NCBI GenBank assembly: GCA_964057225.1
Contig: OZ059895.1
Location: 186,001 to 250,000 of the forward strand
Source of the DNA: Auanema rhodensis
Lineage: Eukaryota; Nematoda; Chromadorea; Rhabditida; Rhabditidae
Direction: 5' to 3'
DNA length: 64,000 nt
The first letter of the stretch is position 1, and each line of letters starts with the position of its first letter. Positions 9,829 through 22,815 of this stretch are shown here, one piece after another. The position numbers and the translations under genes are program-made. The notes beneath the pieces were generated by a model, which had not been told where the DNA came from, ran no database searches, and was given only the letters and a program-made list of their open reading frames with translations.

Positions 9829-12800
9829 AGCTTAAAAATGCACCGCGATATCAACTGATATAAGTTCACACTTATATCCTCGATTTTCACCCTGAAGGAA
9901 TAATTTTTTCGTTGAATAACATTGTCCATCGTCTTTGCCTTAAAAAATGGAATCTAAAAACATCTACTTTTTGCTAAATTATTTTGAAATTTTTCGAAAA
10001 AATTTTTGTCAAAATGTTTTTGGAAGCAATGTTGAGTGTACATGGAAACTCAACATACACTAATGCATCATTTTTCAAACGATCATAACTAACTTTTGTA
10101 TCAAGCGTTTCTCAATGTAGTGTAGTGCATTCGATGCGGATTTTTAAGCTGCGTCGATCTGTGTTATCAGATTTGCGCTAGCTTAAAAATGCACCGAGAT
10201 ATCAACTGATATAAGTTCACACTTATATCCTCGATTTTCACCCTGAAGAATTAATTTTTTCGTTGAATAACATTGTCCATCGTCTTTGCCTTGAAAAAAG
10301 GAATCTAAAAACATCTACTTTTTGCTAAATTATTTTGAAATTTTTCGAAAAAATTTTTGTCAAAATGTTTTTGGAAGCAATGTTGAGTGTACATGGAAAC
10401 TCAACATACACTAATGCATCATTTTTCAAACGATCATAACTAATTTTTGTATTAAGCGTTTCTCAATGTAGTATAGTGCATTCGATGCGGATTTTTAAGC
10501 TGCGTCGATCTGTGTTATCAGATTTGCGCTAGCTTAAAAATGCACCGAGATATCAACTGATATAAGTTCACACTTATATCCTCGATTTTCACCCTGAAGG
10601 AATAATTTTTTCGTTGAATAACATTGTCCATCGTCTTTGCCTTGAAAAAAGGAATCTAAAAACATCTACTTTTTGCTAAATTATTTTGAAATTTTTCGAA
10701 AAAATTTTTGTCAAAATGTTTTTGGAAGCAATGTTGAGTGTACATGGAAACTCAACATACACTAATGCATCATTTTTCAAACGATCATAACTAATTTTTG
10801 TATTAAGCGTTTCTTAAAGTAGTATAGTGCATTCGATGCGGATTTTTAAGCTGCGTCGATCTGTGTTATCAGATTTGCGCTAGCTTAAAAATGCACCGAG
10901 ATATCAACTGATATAAGTTCACACTTATATCCTCGATTTTCACCCTGAAGGAATAATTTTTTCGTTGAATAACATTGTCCATCGTCTTTGCCTTGAAAAA
11001 AGGAATCTAAAAACATCTACTTTTTGCTAAATTATTTTGAAATTTTTCGAAAAAATTTTTGTCAAAATGTTTTTGGAAGCAATGTTGAGTGTACATGGAA
11101 ACTCAACATACACTAATGCATCATTTTTCAAACGATCATAACTAATTTTTGTATTAAGCGTTTCTCAATGTAGTATAGTGCATTCGATGCGGATTTTTAA
11201 GCTGCGTCGATCTGTGTTATCAGATTTGCGCTAGCTTAAAAATGCACCGAGATATCAACTGATATAAGTTCACACTTATATCCTCGATTTTCACCCTGAA
11301 GGAATAATTTTTTCGTTGAATAACATTGTCCATCGTCTTTGCCTTGAAAAAAGGAATCTAAAAACATCTACTTTTTGCTAAATTATTTTGAAATTTTTCG
11401 AAAAAATTTTTGTCAAAATGTTTTTGGAAGCAATGTTGAGTGTACATGGAAACTCAACATACACTAATGCATCATTTTTCAAACGATCATAACTAATTTT
11501 TGTATTAAGCGTTTCTCAATGTAGTATAGTGCATTCGATGCGGATTTTTAAGCTGCGTCGATCTGTGTTATCAGATTTGCGCTAGCTTAAAAATGCACCG
11601 AGATATCAACTGATATAAGTTCACACTTATATCCTCGATTTTCACCCTGAAGGAATAATTTTTTCGTTGAATAACATTGTCCATCGTCTTTGCCTTGAAA
11701 AATGGAATCTAAAAACATCTACTTTTTGCTAAATTATTCTGAAATTTTTCGAAAAAATTTTTGTCAAAATGTTTTTGGAAGCATTGTTGAGTGTACATGG
11801 AAACTCAACATACACTAATGCATCATTTTTCAAACGATCATAACTAATTTTTGTATCAAGCGTTTCTCAATGTAGTTTAGTGCATTCGATGCGGATTTTT
11901 AAGCTGCGTCGATCTGTGTTATCAGATTTGCGCTAGCTTAAAAATGCACCGCGATATCAACTGATATAAGTTCACACTTATATCCTCGATTTTCACCCTG
12001 AAGGAATAATTTTTTCGTTGAATAACATTGTCCATCGTCTTTGCCTTAAAAAATGGAATCTAAAAACATCTACTTTTTGCTAAATTATTTTGAAATTTTT
12101 CGAAAAAATTTTTGTCAAAATGTTTTTGGAAGCAATGTTGAGTGTACATGGAAACTCAACATACACTAATGCATCATTTTTCAAACGATCATAACTAACT
12201 TTTGTATCAAGCGTTTCTCAATGTAGTGTAGTGCATTCGATGCGGATTTTTAAGCTGCATCGATCTGTGTTATCAGATTTGCGCTAGCTTAAAAATGCAC
12301 CGAGATATCAACTGATATAAGTTCACACTTATATCCTCGATTTTCACCCTGAAGAATTAATTTTTTCGTTGAATAACATTGTCCATCGTCTTTGCCTTGA
12401 AAAAAGGAATCTAAAAACATCTACTTTTTGCTAAATTATTTTGAAATTTTTCGAAAAAATTTTTGTCAAAATGTTTTTGGAAGCAATGTTGAGTGTACAT
12501 GGAAACTCAACATACACTAATGCATCATTTTTCAAACGATCATAACTAATTTTTGTATTAAGCGTTTCTCAATGTAGTATAGTGCATTCGATGCGGATTT
12601 TTAAGCTGCGTCGATCTGTGTTATCAGATTTGCGCTAGCTTAAAAATGCACCGAGATATCAACTGATATAAGTTCACACTTATATCCTCGATTTTCACCC
12701 TGAAGGAATAATTTTTTCGTTGAATAACATTGTCCATCGTCTTTGCCTTGAAAAAAGGAATCTAAAAACATCTACTTTTTGCTAAATTATTTTGAAATTT

Positions 12801-14742
12801 TTCGAAAAAATTTTTGTCAAAATGTTTTTGGAAGCAATGTTGAGTGTACATGGAAACTCAACATACACTAATGCATCATTTTTCAAACGATCATAACTAA
12901 TTTTTGTATTAAGCGTTTCTTAAAGTAGTATAGTGCATTCGATGCGGATTTTTAAGCTGCGTCGATCTGTGTTATCAGATTTGCGCTAGCTTAAAAATGC
13001 ACCGAGATATCAACTGATATAAGTTCACACTTATATCCTCGATTTTCACCCTGAAGGAATAATTTTTTCGTTGAATAACATTGTCCATCGTCTTTGCCTT
13101 GAAAAAAGGAATCTAAAAACATCTACTTTTTGCTAAATTATTTTGAAATTTTTCGAAAAAATTTTTGTCAAAATGTTTTTGGAAGCAATGTTGAGTGTAC
13201 ATGGAAACTCAACATACACTAATGCATCATTTTTCAAACGATCATAACTAATTTTTGTATTAAGCGTTTCTCAATGTAGTATAGTGCATTCGATGCGGAT
13301 TTTTAAGCTGCGTCGATCTGTGTTATCAGATTTGCGCTAGCTTAAAAATGCACCGAGATATCAACTGATATAAGTTCACACTTATATCCTCGATTTTCAC
13401 CCTGAAGGAATAATTTTTTCGTTGAATAACATTGTCCATCGTCTTTGCCTTGAAAAAAGGAATCTAAAAACATCTACTTTTTGCTAAATTATTTTGAAAT
13501 TTTTCGAAAAAATTTTTGTCAAAATGTTTTTGGAAGCAATGTTGAGTGTACATGGAAACTCAACATACACTAATGCATCATTTTTCAAACGATCATAACT
13601 AATTTTTGTATTAAGCGTTTCTCAATGTAGTATAGTGCATTCGATGCGGATTTTTAAGCTGCGTCGATCTGTGTTATCAGATTTGCGCTAGCTTAAAAAT
13701 GCACCGAGATATCAACTGATATAAGTTCACACTTATATCCTCGATTTTCACCCTGAAGGAATAATTTTTTCGTTGAATAACATTGTCCATCGTCTTTGCC
13801 TTGAAAAATGGAATCTAAAAACATCTACTTTTTGCTAAATTATTCTGAAATTTTTCGAAAAAATTTTTGTCAAAATGTTTTTGGAAGCATTGTTGAGTGT
13901 ACATGGAAACTCAACATACACTAATGCATCATTTTTCAAACGATCATAACTAATTTTTGTATCAAGCGTTTCTCAATGTAGTTTAGTGCATTCGATGCGG
14001 ATTTTTAAGCTGCGTCGATCTGTGTTATCAGATTTGCGCTAGCTTAAAAATGCACCGCGATATCAACTGATATAAGTTCACACTTATATCCTCGATTTTC
14101 ACCCTGAAGGAATAATTTTTTCGTTGAATAACATTGTCCATCGTCTTTGCCTTAAAAAATGGAATCTAAAAACATCTACTTTTTGCTAAATTATTTTGAA
14201 ATTTTTCGAAAAAATTTTTGTCAAAATGTTTTTGGAAGCAATGTTGAGTGTACATGGAAACTCAACATACACTAATGCATCATTTTTCAAACGATCATAA
14301 CTAACTTTTGTATCAAGCGTTTCTCAATGTAGTGTAGTGCATTCGATGCGGATTTTTAAGCTGCGTCGATCTGTGTTATCAGATTTGCGCTAGCTTGAAA
14401 ATGCACCGAGATATCAACTGATATAAGTTCACACTTATATCCTCGATTTTCACCCTGAAGAATTAATTTTTTCGTTGAATAACATTGTCCATCGTCTTTG
14501 CCTTGAAAAAAGGAATCTAAAAACATCTACTTTTTGCTAAATTATTTTGAAATTTTTCGAAAAAATTTTTGTCAAAATGTTTTTGGAAGCAATGTTGAGT
14601 GTACATGGAAACTCAACATACACTAATGCATCATTTTTCAAACGATCATAACTAATTTTTGTATTAAGCGTTTCTCAATGTAGTATAGTGCATTCGATGC
14701 GGATTTTTAAGCTGCGTCGATCTGTGTTATCAGATTTGCGCT
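9829..14742 (+). repeat. 2,106-bp (6-monomer) higher-order repeat, about 2.3 copies
   Basis: Monomers 28-33, 34-39 and 40-41 repeat in register. Spacing of exactly 2,106 bp is fixed by rare markers: the CCTTAAAAAATGG motif near 9941, 12047 and 14153; TTCTTAAAG near 10811 and 12917; and C156 with an unaltered following T-run near 11740 and 13846. Within each unit the first monomer has C18, C265 and G294, the second has A70/T72 and the next three are A120/A201 types. Private changes are few (CTGCATCG near 12259, AGCTTGAAA at 14392), so this amplification looks recent. Confidence 0.88.
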
Positions 14743-15093
14743 AGCTTAAAAATGCACCGAGATATCAACTGATATAAGTTCACACTTATATCCTCGATTT
14801 TCACCCTGAAGGAATAATTTTTTCGTTGAATAACATTGTCCATCGTCTTTGCCTTGAAAAATGGAATCTAAAAACATCTACTTTTTGCTAAATTATTTTG
14901 AAATTTTTCGAAAAAATTTTTGTCAAAATGTTTTTGGAAGCATTGTTGAGTGTACATGGAAACTCAACATACACTAATGCATCATTTTTCAAACGATCAT
15001 AACTAATTTTTGTATTAAGCGTTTCTCAATGTAGTATAGTGCATTCGATGCGGATTTTTAAGCTGCGTCGATCTGTGTTATCAGATTTGCGCT
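14743..15093 (+). repeat. Satellite monomer 42, junction between 6-mer and 8-mer domains
   Basis: A consensus-type monomer (T120, T201, T274, A294) lying between the 6-monomer and 8-monomer domains. It matches neither the sixth-offset monomer 36 (A120/A201) nor the eighth-offset monomer 50. Confidence 0.7.
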
Positions 15094-18000
15094 AGCTTAA
15101 AAATGCACCGAGATATCAACTGATATAAGTTCACACTTATATCCTCGATTTTCACCCTGAAGGAATAATTTTTCCGTTGAATAACATTGTCCATCGTCTT
15201 TGCCTTGAAAAAAGGAATCTAAAAACATCTACTTTTTGCTAAATTATTTTGAAATTTTTCGAAAAAATTTTTGTCAAAATGTTTTTGGAAGCATTGTTGA
15301 GTGTACATGGAAACTCAACATACACTAATGCATCATTTTTCAAACGATCATAACTAATTTTTGTATTAAGCGTTTCTCAATGTAGTATAGTGCATTCAAT
15401 GCGGATTTTTAAGCTGCGTCGATCTGTGTTATCAGATTTGCGCTAGCTTAAAAATGCACCGAGATATCAACTGATATAAGTTCACACTTATATTCTCGAT
15501 TTTCACCCTGAAGGAATAATTTTTTCGTTGAATAACATTGTCCATCGTCTTTGCCTTGAAAAAAGGAATCTAAAAACATCTACTTTTTGCTAAATTATTT
15601 TGAAATTTTTCGAAAAAATTTTTGTCAAAATGTTTTTGGAAGCAATGTTGAGTGTACATGGAAACTCAACATACACTAATGCATCATTTTTCAAACGATC
15701 ATAACTAATTTTTGTATTAAGCGTTTCTCAATGTAGAATAGTGCATTCGATGCGGATTTTTAAGCTGCGTCGATCTGTGTTATCAGATTTGCGCTAGCTT
15801 AAAAATGCACCGAGATATCAACTGATATAAGTTCACACTTATATCCTCGATTTTCACCCTGAAGGAATAATTTTTTCGTTGAATAACATTGTCCATCGTC
15901 TTTGCCTTGAAAAAAGGAATCTAAAAACATCTACTTTTTGCTAAATTATTCTGAAATTTTTCGAAAAAATTTTTGTCAAAATGTTTTTGGAAGCATTGTT
16001 GAGTGTACATGGAAACTCAACATACACTAATGCATCATTTTTCAAACGATCATAACTAATTTTTGTATCAAGCGTTTCTCAATGTAGTTTAGTGCATTCG
16101 ATGCGGATTTTTAAGCTGCGTCGATCTGTGTTATCAGATTTGCGCTAGCTTAAAAATGCACCGAGATATCAACTGATATAAGTTCACACTTATATCCTCG
16201 ATTTTCACCCTGAAGAATTAATTTTTTCGTTGAATAACATTGTCCATCGTCTTTGCCTTGAAAAATGGAATCTAAAAACATCTACTTTTTGCTAAATTAT
16301 TTTGAAATTTTTCGAAAAAATTTTTGTCAAAATGTTTTTGGAAGCATTGTTGAGTGTACATGGAAACTCAACATACACTAATGCATCATTTTTCAAACGA
16401 TCATAACTAATTTTTGTATCAAGCGTTTCTCAATGTAGTTTAGTGCATTCGATGCGGATTTTTAAGCTGCGTCGATCTGTGTTATCAGATTTGCGCTAGC
16501 TTAAAAATGCACCGAGATATCAACTGATATAAGTTCACACTTATATCCTCGATTTTCACCCTGAAGGAATAATTTTTTCGTTGAATAACATTGTCCATCG
16601 TCTTTGCCTTGAAAAAAGGAATCTAAAAACATCTACTTTTTGCTAAATTATTTTGAAATTTTTCGAAAAAATTTTTGTCAAAATGTTTTTGGAAGCAATG
16701 TTGAGTGTACATGGAAACTCAACATACACTAATGCATCATTTTTCAAACGATCATAACTAATTTTTGTATTAAGCGTTTCTTAATGTAGTATAGTGCATT
16801 CGATGCGGATTTTTAAGCTGCGTCGATCTGTGTTATCAGATTTGCGCTAGCTTAAAAATGCACCGAGATATCAACTGATATAAGTTCACACTTATATCCT
16901 CGATTTTCACCCTGAAGGAATAATTTTTTCGTTGAATAACATTGTCCATCGTCTTTGCCTTGAAAAAAGGAATCTAAAAACATCTACTTTTTGCTAAATT
17001 ATTTTGAAATTTTTCGAAAAAATTTTTGTCAAAATGTTTTTGGAAGCAATGTTGAGTGTACATGGAAACTCAACATACACTAATGCATCATTTTTCAAAC
17101 GATCATAACTAATTGTTGTATTAAGCGTTTCTCAATGTAGTATAGTGCATTCGATGCGGATTTTTAAGCTGCGTCGATCTGTGTTATCAGATTTGCGCTA
17201 GCTTAAAAATGCACCGAGATATCAACTGATATAAGTTCACACTTATATCCTCGATTTTCACCCTGAAGGAATAATTTTTTCGTTGAATAACATTGTCCAT
17301 CGTCTTTGCCTTGAAAAAAGGAATCTAAAAACATCTACTTTTTGCTAAATTATTTTGAAATTTTTCGAAAAAATTTTTGTCAAAATGTTTTTGGAAGCAA
17401 TGTTGAGTGTACATGGAAACTCAACATACACTAATGCATCATTTTTCAAACGATCATAACTAATTTTTGTATTAAGCGTTTCTCAATGTAGTATAGTGCA
17501 TTCGATGCGGATTTTTAAGCTGCGTCGATCTGTGTTATCAGATTTGCGCTAGCTTAAAAATGCACCGAGATATCAACTGATATAAGTTCACACTTATATC
17601 CTCGATTTTCACCCTGAAGGAATAATTTTTTCGTTGAATAACATTGTCCATCGTCTTTGCCTTGAAAAAAGGAATCTAAAAACATCTACTTTTTGCTAAA
17701 TTATTTTGAAATTTTTCGAAAAAATTTTTGTCAAAATGTTTTTGGAAGCAATGTTGAGTGTACATGGAAACTCAACATACACTAATGCATCATTTTTCAA
17801 ACGATCATAACTAATTTTTGTATTAAGCGTTTCTCAATGTAGTATAGTGCATTCGATGCGGATTTTTAAGCTGCGTCGATCTGTGTTATCAGATTTGCGC
17901 TAGCTTAAAAATGCACCGAGATATCAACTGATATAAGTTCACACTTATATCCTCGATTTTCACCCTGAAGGAATAATTTTTCCGTTGAATAACATTGTCC

Positions 18001-19305
18001 ATCGTCTTTGCCTTGAAAAAAGGAATCTAAAAACATCTACTTTTTGCTAAATTATTTTGAAATTTTTCGAAAAAATTTTTGTCAAAATGTTTTTGGAAGC
18101 ATTGTTGAGTGTACATGGAAACTCAACATACACTAATGCATCATTTTTCAAACGATCATAACTAATTTTTGTATTAAGCGTTTCTCAATGTAGTATAGTG
18201 CATTCAATGCGGATTTTTAAGCTGCGTCGATCTGTGTTATCAGATTTGCGCTAGCTTAAAAATGCACCGAGATATCAACTGATATAAGTTCACACTTATA
18301 TCCTCGATTTTCACCCTGAAGGAATAATTTTTTCGTTGAATAACATTGTCCATCGTCTTTGCCTTGAAAAAAGGAATCTAAAAACATCTACTTTTTGCTA
18401 AATTATTTTGAAATTTTTCGAAAAAATTTTTGTCAAAATGTTTTTGGAAGCAATGTTGAGTGTACATGGAAACTCAACATACACTAATGCATCATTTTTC
18501 AAACGATCATAACTAATTTTTGTATTAAGCGTTTCTCAATGTAGAATAGTGCATTCGATGCGGATTTTTAAGCTGCGTCGATCTGTGTTATCAGATTTGC
18601 GCTAGCTTAAAAATGCACCGAGATATCAACTGATATAAGTTCACACTTATATCCTCGATTTTCACCCTGAAGGAATAATTTTTTCGTTGAATAACATTGT
18701 CCATCGTCTTTGCCTTGAAAAAAGGAATCTAAAAACATCTACTTTTTGCTAAATTATTCTGAAATTTTTCGAAAAAATTTTTGTCAAAATGTTTTTGGAA
18801 GCATTGTTGAGTGTACATGGAAACTCAACATACACTAATGCATCATTTTTCAAACGATCATAACTAATTTTTGTATCAAGCGTTTCTCAATGTAGTTTAG
18901 TGCATTCGATGCGGATTTTTAAGCTGCGTCGATCTGTGTTATCAGATTTGCGCTAGCTTAAAAATGCACCGAGATATCAACTGATATAAGTTCACACTTA
19001 TATCCTCGATTTTCACCCTGAAGAATTAATTTTTTCGTTGAATAACATTGTCCATCGTCTTTGCCTTGAAAAATGGAATCTAAAAACATCTACTTTTTGC
19101 TAAATTATTTTGAAATTTTTCGAAAAAATTTTTGTCAAAATGTTTTTGGAAGCATTGTTGAGTGTACATGGAAACTCAACATACACTAATGCATCATTTT
19201 TCAAACGATCATAACTAATTTTTGTATTAAGCGTTTCTCAATGTAGTATAGTGCATTCGATGCGGATTTTTAAGCTGCGTCGATCTGTGTTATCAGATTT
19301 GCGCT
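15094..19305 (+). repeat. 2,808-bp (8-monomer) higher-order repeat, about 1.5 copies
   Basis: Monomers 43-46 recur as monomers 51-54, 2,808 bp downstream. Shared rare markers are TTTCCG near 15171 and 17979, A305 near 15398 and 18206, GTAGAATAG at 15733 and 18541, and C156 in monomers 45 and 53. Monomers 47-50 between them are A120/A201 types, two with private changes (TTCTTAATG near 16779, AATTGTTG near 17112). Monomer 54 matches 46 in its first half (A70/T72) but has T274/A294, not C274/T294, so the copy appears to break inside it. Confidence 0.85.
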
Positions 19306-20007
19306 AGCTTAAAAATGCACCGAGATATCAACTGATATAAGTTCACACTTATATCCTCGATTTTCACCCTGAAGGAATAATTTTTTCGTTGAATAACATT
19401 GTCCATCGTCTTTGCCTTGAAAAATGGAATCTAAAAACATCTACTTTTTGCTAAATTATTTTGAAATTTTTCGAAAAAATTTTTGTCAAAATGTTTTTGG
19501 AAGCATTGTTGAGTGTACATGGAAACTCAACATACACTAATGCATCATTTTTCAAGGGATCATAACTAATTTTTGTATTAAGCGTTTCTCAATGTAGTAT
19601 AGTGCATTCGATGCGGATTTTTAAGCTACGTCGATCTGTGTTATCAGATTTGCGCTAGTTTAAAAATGCACCGAGATATCAACTGATATAAGTTCACACT
19701 TATATCCTCGATTTTCACCCTGAAGAATTAATTTTTTCGTTGAATAACATTGTCCATCGTCTTTGCCATGAAAAAAGGAATCTAAAAACATCTACTTTTC
19801 GCTAAATTATTTTGAAATTTTTCGAAAAAATTTTTGTCAAAATGTTTTTGGAAGCATTGTTGAGTGTACATGGAAACTCAACATACACTAATGCATCATT
19901 TTTCAAACGATCATAACTAATTTTTGTATCAAGCGTTTCTCAATGTAGTTTAGTGCATTCGATGCGGATTTTTAAGCTGCGTCGATCTGTGTTATCAGAT
20001 TTGCGCT
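19306..20007 (+). repeat. Satellite monomers 55-56, lead-in to the GG251 domain
   Basis: Monomer 55 carries GG at 251-252 with A323. Monomer 56 begins AGTTT, has A112 and carries TTTTCGCT near 19796, with C274/T294. The pair resembles monomers 57-58, so a dimer relationship leads into the following 4-monomer duplication. Confidence 0.65.
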
Positions 20008-22815
20008 AGCTTAAAAATGCACCGCGATATCAACTGATATAAGTTCACACTTATATCCTCGATTTTCACCCTGAAGGAATAATTTTTTCGTTGAATAACA
20101 TTGTCCATCGTCTTTGCCTTGAAAAATGGAATCTAAAAACATCTACTTTTTGCTAAATTATTTTGAAATTTTTCGAAAAAATTTTTGTCAAAATGTTTTT
20201 GGAAGCATTGTTGAGTGTACATGGAAACTCAACATACACTAATGCATCATTTTTCAAGGGATCATAACTAATTTTTGTATTAAGCGTTTCTCAATGTAGT
20301 ATAGTGCATTCGATGCGGATTTTTAAGCTACGTCGATCTGTGTTATCAGATTTGCGCTAGTTTAAAAATGCACCGAGATATCAACTGATATAAGTTCACA
20401 CTTATATCCTCGATTTTCACCCTGAAGAATTAATTTTTTCGTTGAATAACATTGTCCATCGTCTTTGCCATGAAAAAAGGAATCTAAAAACATCTACTTT
20501 TTGCTAAATTATTTTGAAATTTTTCGAAAAAATTTTTGTCAAAATGTTTTTGGAAGCATTGTTGAGTGTACATGGAAACTCAACATACACTAATGCATCA
20601 TTTTTCAAACGATCATAACTTATTTTTGTATTAAGCGTTTCTCAATGTAGTATAGTGCATTCGATGCGGATTTTTAAGCTGCGTCCATCTGTGTTATCAG
20701 ATTTGCGCTAGCTTAAAAATGCACCGCGATATCAACTGATATAAGTTCACACTTATATCCTCGATTTTCACCCTGAAGGAATAATTTTTTCGTTGAATAA
20801 CATTGTCCATCGTCTTTGCCTTGAAAAATGGAATCTAAAAACATCTACTTTTTGCTAAATTATTTTGAAATTTTTCGAAAAAATTTTTGTCAAAATGTTT
20901 TTAGAAGCATTGTTGAGTGTACATGGAAACTCAACATACACTAATGCATCATTTTTCAAGGGATCATAACTAATTTTTGTATTAACCGTTTCTCAATGAA
21001 GTATAGTGCATTCGATGCGGATTTTTAAGCTGCGTCGATCTGTGTTATCAGATTTGCGCTAGCTTAAAAATGCACCGAGATATCAAATGATATAAGTTCA
21101 CACTTATATCCTTGATTTTCACCCTGAAGAATTAATTTTTTCGTTGAATAACATTGTCCATCGTCTTTGCCTTGAAAAATGGAATCTAAAAACATCTACT
21201 TTTTGCTAAATTATTCTGAAATGTTTCGAAAAAATTTTTGTCAAAATGTTTTTGGAAGCAATGTTGAGTGTACATGGAAACTCAACATACACTAATGCAT
21301 CATTTTTCAAACGATCATAACTAATTTTTGTATCAAGCGTTTCTCAATGTAGTTTAGTGCATTCGATGCGGATTTTTAAGCTGCGTCGATCTGTGTTATC
21401 AGATTTGCGCTAGCTTAAAAATGCACCGAGATATCAACTGATATAAGTTCACACTTATATCCTCGATTTTCACCCTGAAGGAATAATTTTTTCGTTGAAT
21501 AACATTGTCCATCGTCTTTGCCTTGAAAAATGGAATCTAAAAACATCTACTTTTTGCTAAATTATTTTGAAATTTTTCGAAAAAATTTTTGTCAAAATGT
21601 TTTTGGAAGCATTGTTGAGTGTACATGGAAACTCAACATACACTAATGCATCATTTTTCAAGGGATCATAACTAATTTTTGTATTAAGCGTTTCTCAATG
21701 TAGTATAGTGCATTCGATGCGGATTTTTAAGCTACGTCGATCTGTGTTATCAGATTTGCGCTAGTTTAAAAATGCACCGAGATATCAACTGATATAAGTT
21801 CACACTTATATCCTCGATTTTCACCCTGAAGAATTAATTTTTTCGTTGAATAACATTGTCCATCGTCTTTGCCATGAAAAAAGGAATCTAAAAACATCTA
21901 CTTTTTGCTAAATTATTTTGAAATTTTTCGAAAAAATTTTTGTCAAAATGTTTTTGGAAGCATTGTTGAGTGTACATGGAAACTCAACATACACTAATGC
22001 ATCATTTTTCAAACGATCATAACTTATTTTTGTATTAAGCGTTTCTCAATGTAGTATAGTGCATTCGATGCGGATTTTTAAGCTGCGTCCATCTGTGTTA
22101 TCAGATTTGCGCTAGCTTAAAAATGCACCGCGATATCAACTGATATAAGTTCACACTTATATCCTCGATTTTCACCCTGAAGGAATAATTTTTTCGTTGA
22201 ATAACATTGTCCATCGTCTTTGCCTTGAAAAATGGAATCTAAAAACATCTACTTTTTGCTAAATTATTTTGAAATTTTTCGAAAAAATTTTTGTCAAAAT
22301 GTTTTTGGAAGCATTGTTGAGTGTACATGGAAACTCAACATACACTAATGCATCATTTTTCAAGGGATCATAACTAATTTTTGTATTAAGCGTTTCTCAA
22401 TGAAGTATAGTGCATTCGATGCGGATTTTTAAGCTGCGTCGATCTGTGTTATCAGATTTGCGCTAGCTTAAAAATGCACCGAGATATCAACTGATATAAG
22501 TTCACACTTATATCCTTGATTTTCACCCTGAAGAATTAATTTTTTCGTTGAATAACATTGTCCATCGTCTTTGCCTTGAAAAATGGAATCTAAAAACATC
22601 TACTTTTTGCTAAATTATTCTGAAATGTTTCGAAAAAATTTTTGTCAAAATGTTTTTGGAAGCAATGTTGAGTGTACATGGAAACTCAACATACACTAAT
22701 GCATCATTTTTCAAACGATCATAACTAATTTTTGTATCAAGCGTTTCTCAATGTAGTTTAGTGCATTCGATGCGGATTTTTAAGCTGCGTCGATCTGTGT
22801 TATCAGATTTGCGCT
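20008..22815 (+). repeat. 1,404-bp (4-monomer) tandem duplication
   Basis: Monomers 57-60 and 61-64 match in order. First: GG251 with A323. Second: AGTTT, A112, T263 and GCGTCCATC at the 3' end (20681 and 22085). Third: C18 with GG251 and A290. Fourth: CTTGAT near position 53 with C156 and G163. Private differences in the first copy are TATCAAATG near 21084, TTAGAAGC near 20902 and ATTAACCG near 20982; the first monomers differ at 18. The second copy also forms the start of the 10-monomer repeat. Confidence 0.82.
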
